Assembly (NCBI GenBank): GCA_017501055.1
Contig: JAFVXP010000064.1
Location: 1 to 7,980 of the forward strand
DNA: 7,980 nucleotides
DNA from: Clostridia bacterium
GTDB taxonomy: Bacteria > Bacillota > Clostridia > Oscillospirales > CAG-382
Direction of reading: 5' to 3'
The notes under the pieces were generated by a model. The model did no database searches, was not told the DNA's origin, and saw nothing but the letters and a program-made list of their open reading frames with translations. The translations under genes were made by a program, and so were the position numbers. Shown in pieces: positions 1 through 6,291 of the stretch. Positions within the stretch are counted from its first letter, which is position 1. Each line of letters opens with the position of its first letter.

Positions 1-1
1 C

Positions 2-655
2 GAGGGTCTCGACCTTGAAGATCCCGCAAACGAGCCTATGTACGATAAGCCCGGCTTCCTCGAAATGGGCGTATCTCCCATGATGGCTCCCGATGAACCT
101 ACGTATATTACTATCGATTTTGAAGCAGGCGCACCCGTTGCTTATAACGGTGAAAAGATGAAGGCTTCGAAGATCATTGCAGAGCTTAACAAGGTCGGCG
201 GTGCAAACGGTATCGGTATCATCGACATCGTTGAAAACCGTCTTGTCGGTATGAAGGACCGAGGTGTTTATGAAACTCCCGGCGGAACTATCCTTTATTT
301 CGCACACGAAATGCTTGAAATGCTCACCGTTGATAAGGACACTCTCCACGTTAAGCAGAAGCTTGCAGTTGACTATGCAGACCTTATCTATAACGGCAAA
401 TGGTATTCTCCCTTGCAGGAAGCTCTCACCGCATTCGCTAACGAAAGCAACAAGTTCGTTACCGGTACGGTTAGGTTGAAGCTCTATAAGGGCAACATCA
501 TTCCTGCAGGAACCACCTCTCCCTATTCTCTCTATTCCGAAAACCTCGTAACCTTCGACGAAAGCGATTACGACCAGAAGCAGGCAGAAGGCTTTATCAA
601 CCTCTGGGGTCTTCCCACACAGGTTCAGGCATTGCGTGAACAGGGTAAGCTTTAA
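2..655 (+). CDS. argG: Argininosuccinate synthase, C-terminal part (5' end outside window)
   Basis: ArgG joins citrulline and aspartate, with ATP going to AMP and PPi, to make argininosuccinate in the cytoplasm, the penultimate step of arginine synthesis. The reading frame is open from base 2, giving 217 residues, roughly the last half of the usual ~400-residue enzyme. Recognisable elements are the LEDPANEP stretch near the start, VENRLVGMK followed by RGVYETPGG, LIYNGKWYSPL, and LYKGN followed by SPYSLYSENL near the C-terminus. These fit the ~400-residue class of ArgG rather than the longer E. coli form. Two normally conserved arginines (in GxGR[IV]D and GRxS) are isoleucine and threonine here. 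Codon use is strongly biased: 14 of 15 lysines are AAG, asparagine is AAC, and there is no ATA, suggesting high expression. The gene ends 18 bases before argH. The catalytic N-terminal ATP-binding half is not visible, so intactness cannot be judged. Confidence 0.97.
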   Translation, partial: EGLDLEDPANEPMYDKPGFLEMGVSPMMAPDEPTYITIDFEAGAPVAYNGEKMKASKIIAELNKVGGANGIGIIDIVENRLVGMKDRGVYETPGGTILYFAHEMLEMLTVDKDTLHVKQKLAVDYADLIYNGKWYSPLQEALTAFANESNKFVTGTVRLKLYKGNIIPAGTTSPYSLYSENLVTFDESDYDQKQAEGFINLWGLPTQVQALREQGKL

Positions 656-673
656 TTAAAAACGGAGTAAATT

Positions 674-2053
674 ATGGCTGTTAAAATGTGGGCGGGCAGA
701 ACCGCCGGCACAACAGACAAACGCGCTGACGATTTCAATTCCTCTATCAGCTTCGATTCGAGAATGTACCGTCAGGACATAAAAGGCAGTATGGCGCATG
801 CTTCAATGCTCGGCGCAAAGGGTATTATCTCAAAGGAAGAAGCCGATACGTTGATCGACGGTCTTGAGAAGATACTTAACGATATCGAATCGGGCGAGCT
901 TGCAATCAATATGGAATGTGAAGACATTCACATGTTTGTCGAGCAGGTGCTGACCGAGCGGTTGGGCGACGTCGGCAAGAAATTGCACACGGCAAGAAGC
1001 CGTAACGACCAGGTTGCGCTTGATCTGCGAATGAACCTTCGTGATGAAGCGGATACGGTAATTTCTCTTCTTAAAGAGCTTATTGATGCACTTCTTTCCC
1101 AGGCAAAAGCCAACAAAATGACGATAATGCCGGGATATACGCATCTTCAACGTGCTCAGCCGATAACCTTTGCACATCATCTTCTTGCTTACTGTATGAT
1201 GCTTTTGCGTGATATTGACAGATTTTCGGATATGAAAAAACGTCTTAATATTTCGCCCATCGGCTCTTGTGCATTGGCAGGAACGACATACGATACAGAC
1301 CGTTTTTACGAAGCAAAATTGCTTGGATTTGACGGTGTTTGCCAAAACAGTATCGACGGTGTTTCCGACCGTGATTTTGCGGTTGAGTTCCTAAACTGCA
1401 GTGCAACCTTGATGATGCATCTCTCTCGCTTGAGTGAAGAGATAATCCTCTGGTCGAGCTGGGAATTTAAGTTTGTCGAGCTTTCCGATGCATACACGAC
1501 GGGCTCGTCGATAATGCCCCAGAAAAAGAATCCCGATATGGCAGAGCTTATCCGTGGCAAAACGGGCAGAGTTTACGGCGATCTTATCGGTCTTCTTACA
1601 ACGTTGAAGGGTCTGCCTCTTGCATATAATAAAGATATGCAGGAAGACAAGGAAGGCGTTTTTGATGCCGTTGATACGGTTAAGATGTGTCTTTCCATTG
1701 CGATCCCGATGATCGCAACGATGACCGTCCGTGCCGATAATATGAAAAAAGCGGCACAGGAAGGCTTTATAAACGCAACCGACCTTGCAGACTATCTTGT
1801 AAAGAAGGGTATGCCCTTCAGAACGGCATACAAGATTTCGGGTACTATCGTTGCCGAATGTATCAAACGACGAAAAGTGCTCGAAGATCTGACTCTTGAT
1901 GAGTACAAAACATATTCAGAACTTTTTGATACCGATATTTTTGAAGAGATCTCGCTTGAGACCTGCGTTGCAAAACGAATCTCGTTCGGCGGAACTTCGG
2001 TATCTTCGGTCGAGAAGCAGATCGCATTTGTCGAAACGGAGCTTTCGAAATGA
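674..2053 (+). CDS. argH: Argininosuccinate lyase
   Basis: ArgH splits argininosuccinate into arginine and fumarate, the last step of arginine synthesis, as a cytoplasmic homotetramer of the fumarase/aspartase superfamily. The 459-residue product matches the usual length (~460). The N-terminal WAGR (6-9) and DDFNSSIS (19-26) are typical of ArgH. HTARSRNDQV (105-114) is the first superfamily signature, GYTHLQRAQP (154-163) carries the presumed general-acid histidine H157, and GSSIMPQKKNPD (277-288) is the flexible signature loop with presumed catalytic S279. The C-terminus has the SFGGTS turn (437-442). The ATG is chosen because GGAG (664-667) sits 6 bases upstream. The stop codon overlaps the argC start as ATGA, so the two are probably translationally coupled. 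All key residues are present and the enzyme looks intact. Codon use is less biased than in argG. Confidence 0.98.
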   Translation: MAVKMWAGRTAGTTDKRADDFNSSISFDSRMYRQDIKGSMAHASMLGAKGIISKEEADTLIDGLEKILNDIESGELAINMECEDIHMFVEQVLTERLGDVGKKLHTARSRNDQVALDLRMNLRDEADTVISLLKELIDALLSQAKANKMTIMPGYTHLQRAQPITFAHHLLAYCMMLLRDIDRFSDMKKRLNISPIGSCALAGTTYDTDRFYEAKLLGFDGVCQNSIDGVSDRDFAVEFLNCSATLMMHLSRLSEEIILWSSWEFKFVELSDAYTTGSSIMPQKKNPDMAELIRGKTGRVYGDLIGLLTTLKGLPLAYNKDMQEDKEGVFDAVDTVKMCLSIAIPMIATMTVRADNMKKAAQEGFINATDLADYLVKKGMPFRTAYKISGTIVAECIKRRKVLEDLTLDEYKTYSELFDTDIFEEISLETCVAKRISFGGTSVSSVEKQIAFVETELSK

Positions 2054-2979
2054 CAAATATTTTCATCGACGGCAGTGCCGGTACGACCGGGCTGCGTATA
2101 TACGAGCGTTTGAGTTCGAGAAATGATATAAATTTAATAACGCTTCCCGAGGAACAGCGCAAGGATATAAACGCTCGCAAAGAAGCTCTTAATTCTGCGG
2201 ATATTGCATTTTTGTGTTTGCCCGATGCGGCTGCTGTCGAGGCGGTGTCTTTGGTGGAAAACGACAAGACCGCAATAATCGATACCTCAACGGCACATCG
2301 CATTGATCCTGAATGGACCTATGGCTTTCCCGAACTTAAAAACGGCAAACTTCGTGAAGAAATAAGAAATTCCAAGCGTATTGCAAATCCGGGCTGTCAC
2401 GCAAGCGGGTTTGTTGCGCTTATAGAACCGCTTGTTGCCGAAGGCTTGATGGATAAGGATATAATGCTGTCGTGCACGTCGCTTACGGGTTATTCCGGCG
2501 GCGGCAAAAAAATGATAGCCGAGTATGAATCCGCCGAGCGCAGTATGCTTTTTGATGCGCCCCGTATGTACGGATTGACGCAACAGCATAAACATTTGAA
2601 GGAAATGAAGGCTGTCTGCGGAATTGAGAATCTTCCGCTTTTCTGCCCTATCGTTGCACCGTTTTATTCGGGCATGGAAGTCACTGTGCCTCTTTTTGCA
2701 AATCAAATTAAGGGCAATATGGCAGATATATGCGATGTATATAAAGAATATTATAAACAAGGGCTTGTAACGTTCAGCGAATCTGCCGATGAATCCGGTT
2801 TTCTCTCTGCTGCCGCTTTTTCGGGCAGGGACGATATGCAGATAACCGTTTGCGGTAACGAAGAACGTTTGCTCCTTGTTTCACGGTTCGATAATCTCGG
2901 TAAGGGTGCCTCGGGAGCCGCAATACAAAATATGAATATTTTGCTCGGCGCGAATGAAGCGTGCGGACTGGATATATAG
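2050..2979 (+). CDS. argC: N-acetyl-gamma-glutamyl-phosphate reductase, short (type 2) form
   Basis: ArgC reduces N-acetylglutamyl 5-phosphate to N-acetylglutamate 5-semialdehyde with NADPH. The 309-residue product starts with the Rossmann motif FIDGSAGTTG (5-14). It has DTSTAHR (78-84), the active-site cysteine C116 in NPGCHASG (113-120), a histidine-containing QHKHLKEM motif (179-186, with H180 and H182) that probably supplies the active-site histidine, and DNLGKGASGAA (281-291) near the end. Its length and the FIDGxAGTTG opening match the 'uncommon' or type 2 ArgC family (about 310 residues, common in alphaproteobacteria and pseudomonads) rather than the ~345-residue type 1 usual in Bacillota argCJBD clusters. 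The start ATG overlaps the argH stop by four bases, with GGAG at 2038-2041, 8 bases upstream inside argH. Codons are relaxed, with frequent ATA and AAA. The function is secure from motifs and neighbours; the type assignment is from memory of the family. Confidence 0.96.
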   Translation: MTNIFIDGSAGTTGLRIYERLSSRNDINLITLPEEQRKDINARKEALNSADIAFLCLPDAAAVEAVSLVENDKTAIIDTSTAHRIDPEWTYGFPELKNGKLREEIRNSKRIANPGCHASGFVALIEPLVAEGLMDKDIMLSCTSLTGYSGGGKKMIAEYESAERSMLFDAPRMYGLTQQHKHLKEMKAVCGIENLPLFCPIVAPFYSGMEVTVPLFANQIKGNMADICDVYKEYYKQGLVTFSESADESGFLSAAAFSGRDDMQITVCGNEERLLLVSRFDNLGKGASGAAIQNMNILLGANEACGLDI

Positions 2980-2982
2980 GAG
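2978..2982 (+). promoter_or_regulatory. Ribosome binding site of argJ, overlapping the argC stop
   Basis: AGGAG lies 6 bases before the argJ ATG at 2989 and shares bases with the TAG stop of argC (2977-2979). A ribosome terminating on argC is placed directly on the argJ binding site, which favours coupled translation. It also fixes the argJ start. Confidence 0.85.
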
Positions 2983-2988
2983 ATATTA

Positions 2989-4203
2989 ATGAAAATAATC
3001 CAAGGCGGTGTTTGTGCCGCCAAAGGTTTTACCGCCAACGGCATACATTGCGGTATCCGCAAAAACAGAACAAAGCGTGATCTTTCTCTCATCGTGAGTG
3101 AAACAAAAGCTGCGGCCGCTGCGGTATATACCACAAATCTTGTAAAAGGTGCGCCTCTGGCTGTCACCAAACGTAATATAGCCGACGGCTATGCCCGTGC
3201 AGTGATCTGCAACAGCGGTAACGCCAACACCTGCAACGCAGGCGGAGAACAGATCGCAGAAAAAATGTGCGAACTTGTCGGTAATGCGCTTTCTATCAGC
3301 GCAGAGGACGTTGTGGTTGCATCGACAGGTGTTATAGGACAGCCTCTTGACATAACCCCTATCGAAAACGGAATGAAAGAGCTTGTAAACGGTCTTTCGG
3401 TAAACGGCGGCGATTTTGCGGCAGAAGGTATTATGACTACCGACACGGTGAAAAAAGATATTGCCGTTGAATTCGAGCTTGGAAACAAGGTCTGCAGAAT
3501 AGGCGGTATCGCAAAGGGAAGCGGTATGATACATCCCAATATGGCGACCATGCTGGTGTTTATTACTACCGATGCGGCTATTTCTTCCGAAATGCTTCAA
3601 AAGGCGCTTTCTTCGGATATTGCCGATACTTTCAATATGGTCAGCGTGGACGGAGATACCTCCACCAACGATATGGTCACCGTACTTGCTAACGGAATGG
3701 CAGGCAATGCTGAAATAACCGAAGACAACGAAGATTTTAAAGTATTTATGAAAGCGCTTAATACGGTCACGGTTCAGCTGTGCCGTATGATCGCAGGCGA
3801 TGGCGAGGGTGCAACAAAATTGCTTGAATGTTCGGTTTCCGGCGCAAAGGATATAATCACGGCGAAAACCGTTGCAAAAAGCGTTATATGCTCAAGTCTT
3901 TTAAAAGCCGCTATGTTCGGCGCAGATGCAAACTGGGGCAGAGTGCTTTGTGCTATCGGCTACAGCGGAGCAGACGTCGACGTAAATAACGTCGGTGTCT
4001 CGTTCAAGAGCCGAAAAGGTGTTATCGAGGTTTGCAAAAACGGCGCAGGCGTTGATTTTTCGGAAGAGAAAGCAAAAGAAATATTGCTTGAACGTGAAAT
4101 AGAGATCATCGTTACTCTCGGCGACGGCAACGGTAGTTCTACCGCTTGGGGTTGCGATCTTACGTATGATTACGTTAAGATAAACGGTGATTACCGTACT
4201 TAA
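2989..4203 (+). CDS. argJ: Glutamate N-acetyltransferase / ornithine acetyltransferase (autoprocessed ArgJ)
   Basis: ArgJ transfers the acetyl group of N-acetylornithine to glutamate, releasing ornithine and regenerating N-acetylglutamate (the cyclic pathway); bifunctional members can also use acetyl-CoA. The 404-residue length is typical. The precursor cleaves itself into alpha and beta chains at an Ala-Thr bond; here this is A186/T187 in HPNMATMLVF (182-191), and T187 becomes the nucleophile. Other landmarks are the N-terminal GGVCAAKGF (6-14), CNSGNANTC (74-82), the oxyanion-hole STG (112-114), DGDTSTND (221-228), AGDGEGATK (269-277), GADANWGR (311-318), and the C-terminal TAWGCDLTYDYV (385-396) ending in YRT. 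The start ATG is set by AGGAG overlapping the argC stop. The gene lies between argC and argB, as in the common argCJB order. Whether it is bifunctional cannot be told from sequence. Confidence 0.98.
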   Translation: MKIIQGGVCAAKGFTANGIHCGIRKNRTKRDLSLIVSETKAAAAAVYTTNLVKGAPLAVTKRNIADGYARAVICNSGNANTCNAGGEQIAEKMCELVGNALSISAEDVVVASTGVIGQPLDITPIENGMKELVNGLSVNGGDFAAEGIMTTDTVKKDIAVEFELGNKVCRIGGIAKGSGMIHPNMATMLVFITTDAAISSEMLQKALSSDIADTFNMVSVDGDTSTNDMVTVLANGMAGNAEITEDNEDFKVFMKALNTVTVQLCRMIAGDGEGATKLLECSVSGAKDIITAKTVAKSVICSSLLKAAMFGADANWGRVLCAIGYSGADVDVNNVGVSFKSRKGVIEVCKNGAGVDFSEEKAKEILLEREIEIIVTLGDGNGSSTAWGCDLTYDYVKINGDYRT

Positions 4204-4207
4204 GGAG
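4202..4207 (+). promoter_or_regulatory. Ribosome binding site of argB, overlapping the argJ stop
   Basis: AAGGAG lies 6 bases before the ATG at 4214 and is built into the argJ stop codon (TAAGGAG, 4201-4207). It decides the argB start: an upstream in-frame GTG at 4187 has no such site and would overlap argJ by 17 bases. Confidence 0.88.
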
Positions 4208-4213
4208 TATCCG

Positions 4214-5077
4214 ATGGAAGGAAATCAGTTATCCAATGCGCAACGTGCAGAGGTTCTTACTCAGGCGTTGCCTTACATAAAACAGTATACGGGCAAAGTT
4301 GTCGTTATTAAATACGGCGGCAATGCAATGATAAACGATACGCTGAAGCAACAGGTCATGGAAGATATCGTTCTTCTTTGGCTTATCGGCGTAAAAGTCG
4401 TTCTTGTTCACGGCGGCGGTCCCGAAATAAACGAGCTTATGTCCAAACTCGGGAAAAAAGCGGAATTTGTTGACGGACTTCGTGTGACCGATAAAGAAAC
4501 GGTCGATATCGTCCAAATGGTTCTTGCAGGCAAAGTTAATAAGACACTTGTAAATCTGCTTGAAACAAAGGGCGGAAAAGCAATGGGCATTTCGGGCATG
4601 GACGGCAGATTGATAGAAGCCGAAATAAAAAACGAAAAATTGGGTTTTGTCGGCTCGATCACACACATTAATATCGATCCCGTTACCGATCTGCTTGAAA
4701 AGGGATATATCCCCGTCGTTTCCACTATAGGTTGCGACAAGGAAGGAAATATCTACAACATTAACGGCGATACTGCGGCGGCATATATCGCAGGAGCGAT
4801 CCAAGCCGAACGTCTTATAATGATGACTGATATCACCGGTATCCTTCGTGACTGCGAAGATGCTTCTTCGCTTATTTCCGAAATAACCATATCCGAAGCC
4901 TCAAAATTGAAGGACGAGGGAATAATATCCGGCGGTATGATACCCAAGGTCGATTGCTGTATCGAAGCTATCAACAAGGGTGTAAAAAACGTGGTAATCA
5001 TGGACGGCAGAGTCCCCCATTCCATCCTTATGGAACTGCTTACCGACGAGGGTGCAGGTACGATGGTCAAACGTTGA
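4214..5077 (+). CDS. argB: Acetylglutamate kinase
   Basis: ArgB phosphorylates the gamma-carboxylate of N-acetylglutamate with ATP and is usually the arginine-controlled step when ArgJ is present. The product is 287 residues from the ATG with the AAGGAG site. Amino acid kinase fold landmarks are KYGGNAM (33-39, with K33), VHGGGPE (65-71), substrate-binding R90 in FVDGLR, NINGD (182-186, with N182 and D186 matching E. coli N158 and D162), TDITGI (205-210) and GGMIPK (240-245, with K245 matching E. coli K217). About 27 residues precede the first beta strand, including a helix ending in ALPYIKQY, and the C-terminus reads HSILMELLTDEGAGT (269-283). Both features are seen in hexameric, arginine-inhibited acetylglutamate kinases and are missing or different in the 258-residue E. 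coli enzyme, so feedback inhibition by arginine is likely. Codons are relaxed (AAA over AAG, several ATA). Confidence 0.97.
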   Translation: MEGNQLSNAQRAEVLTQALPYIKQYTGKVVVIKYGGNAMINDTLKQQVMEDIVLLWLIGVKVVLVHGGGPEINELMSKLGKKAEFVDGLRVTDKETVDIVQMVLAGKVNKTLVNLLETKGGKAMGISGMDGRLIEAEIKNEKLGFVGSITHINIDPVTDLLEKGYIPVVSTIGCDKEGNIYNINGDTAAAYIAGAIQAERLIMMTDITGILRDCEDASSLISEITISEASKLKDEGIISGGMIPKVDCCIEAINKGVKNVVIMDGRVPHSILMELLTDEGAGTMVKR

Positions 5078-5102
5078 CAATATATAAAACGGAATGAATG
5101 TA

Positions 5103-6269
5103 ATGAGCGGTCTTAAACAAAGAGACAAAACATATATTGCGAATACATATTCGCGTTTCGACGTTGAAATAGTTTCCGGCAAAGGTTCGGTCGTTTACGA
5201 TGCAAACGGCAAACGGTATATCGATATGGGTTCGGGTATCGGCGTAACTTGCTTCGGCATTGCCGATGACGTATGGGTCAAAGCTGTCACGGAACAGCTT
5301 GATAAGGTCCAGCACACGTCCAATCTTTATTATACCGAACCCTGCGTTGAATTGGCAGAGCTTCTTTGCAACGCAAGCGGAATGAAGAAGGTATTCTTCG
5401 GCAATTCGGGTGCAGAGGCTAATGAATGTGCGATAAAAGTCGCACGGAAATATGCCGCCGAAAAGAAGGGCAGAGACTGTTTTAACATAATCACTCTTGA
5501 AAACAGCTTTCACGGCAGAACGGTAACGACGCTTGCCGCAACGGGGCAAGACGTGTTCCACAAGGATTTTCAACCGCTTACGCAAGGTTTTTTGCATTCT
5601 CCCGCAAACGATCTTGATGCAATGAAAAAGCTTGTTGCAGAGAACAAGATCGCCGCAATAATGATAGAATGTGTTCAGGGAGAGGGCGGTGTAAATCCGC
5701 TTATACCCGAATTTGTAAAAGGTATATATGATCTTGCGCAGGCACAGGATATCCTTCTTATTGTCGATGAAGTGCAGACCGGCAACGGCAGAACGGGCGA
5801 AATGTATGCATATCAAAATTACGGTATTACGCCTGATATCGTGTCTACGGCAAAGGGGTTGGGCGGCGGTCTTCCGCTTGGTGCAACGCTTTTGGGCGAA
5901 AAGACGGAATTTGTGCTCGGATACGGGGATCACGGATCTACGTACGGCGGAAATCCTATAGCGTGTGCAGGCGCGGTAAGCGTTATCGGCAGAATGAATA
6001 AAGAATTTTTGGATTCGGTAAAAGCAAAAAGCAAGCTTGTGTTTGAAACTCTTGCCGATTCAAAGGGTATCGAATCGGTAAGCGGTATGGGTCTTATGAT
6101 CGGAATCAAGACCGAAAAGCCTGCCAAAGAGATCGTTATTAAATGTATAGAACGCGGGGTTCTTTGCCTTACCGCAAAGGATAAAGTAAGGCTGTTGCCC
6201 GCGCTTAATATCGATGAAGCAACTCTTACAGAAGCTCTTGAGATAATTAAATCGGTTTGTGCCGAATAA
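5103..6269 (+). CDS. argD: Acetylornithine aminotransferase (PLP-dependent, class III)
   Basis: ArgD converts N-acetylglutamate 5-semialdehyde to N-acetylornithine with glutamate as amino donor, using pyridoxal phosphate. From this start it has 388 residues, normal for ArgD. Motifs include GSGIGVTCFG (44-53), FFGNSGAEANE (98-108), SFHGRT (135-140), QGEGGV (192-197), DEVQTGNGRTG (222-232) with the cofactor-binding aspartate D222, the Schiff-base lysine K251 in STAKGLGGGLPLGA, and HGSTYGGNP (277-285). An in-frame ATG at 5094 would add three residues; 5103 is preferred because the only candidate binding site, GGA at 5091-5093, is 9 bases before it but touches 5094. This is the weakest initiation signal in the cluster and the gap from argB is 25 bases. 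Class III family members such as ornithine or 4-aminobutyrate aminotransferases are similar, but the arg context makes ArgD the clear choice. Confidence 0.95.
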   Translation: MSGLKQRDKTYIANTYSRFDVEIVSGKGSVVYDANGKRYIDMGSGIGVTCFGIADDVWVKAVTEQLDKVQHTSNLYYTEPCVELAELLCNASGMKKVFFGNSGAEANECAIKVARKYAAEKKGRDCFNIITLENSFHGRTVTTLAATGQDVFHKDFQPLTQGFLHSPANDLDAMKKLVAENKIAAIMIECVQGEGGVNPLIPEFVKGIYDLAQAQDILLIVDEVQTGNGRTGEMYAYQNYGITPDIVSTAKGLGGGLPLGATLLGEKTEFVLGYGDHGSTYGGNPIACAGAVSVIGRMNKEFLDSVKAKSKLVFETLADSKGIESVSGMGLMIGIKTEKPAKEIVIKCIERGVLCLTAKDKVRLLPALNIDEATLTEALEIIKSVCAE

Positions 6270-6272
6270 AAT

Positions 6273-6280
6273 AAGAAAGG
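6273..6280 (+). promoter_or_regulatory. Probable ribosome binding site of the binding-protein gene
   Basis: AAGAAAGG ends 11 bases before the ATG at 6292. The spacing is slightly long, but this supports 6292 over an upstream in-frame GTG at 6259 that overlaps argD and would place a charged extension before the signal peptide. Confidence 0.6.
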
Positions 6281-6291
6281 TAATACTTAAA

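Noticed and set aside
264..479. Small 71-codon frame inside argG on the + strand
   Set aside because: It is a frame-shifted shadow of the conserved argG region, with no binding site and no recognisable product.
830..1345. Open frame of 171 codons on the - strand opposite argH
   Set aside because: It lies fully within argH, which has all catalytic motifs, and its translation resembles no protein family I know.
2986..3600. Open frame of 204 codons on the - strand opposite argJ
   Set aside because: It is antisense to the conserved argJ alpha-chain region, with low-information composition and no domain.
4187..4213. GTG start giving argB nine extra residues
   Set aside because: It overlaps argJ by 17 bases and has no ribosome binding site, whereas ATG 4214 has AAGGAG at 6 bases and gives a family-typical N-terminus.
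5074..5104. Perfect TTGACA at 5074-5079 with TGTAAT at 5099-5104 as a possible promoter for argD
   Set aside because: The 19-base spacer is too long, and transcription would start inside argD. It is probably a chance match at the argB stop codon.
5067..5933. Long open frame (288 codons) on the - strand opposite argD
   Set aside because: It lies antisense to a clearly functional argD, has no recognisable domain and a composition rich in Cys, Arg, His and Phe typical of a reverse-strand shadow.
6238..6272. TTGAGA (6238-6243) and TAAAAT (6267-6272) as a promoter for the transporter
   Set aside because: The 23-base spacing is not workable for a sigma-70/sigma-A promoter and no better partner hexamer is present, so no promoter is claimed.
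6259..6291. GTG start giving the binding protein an 11-residue N-terminal extension
   Set aside because: It overlaps argD, lacks a ribosome binding site, and puts a charged segment before a normal MKK-type lipoprotein signal peptide.
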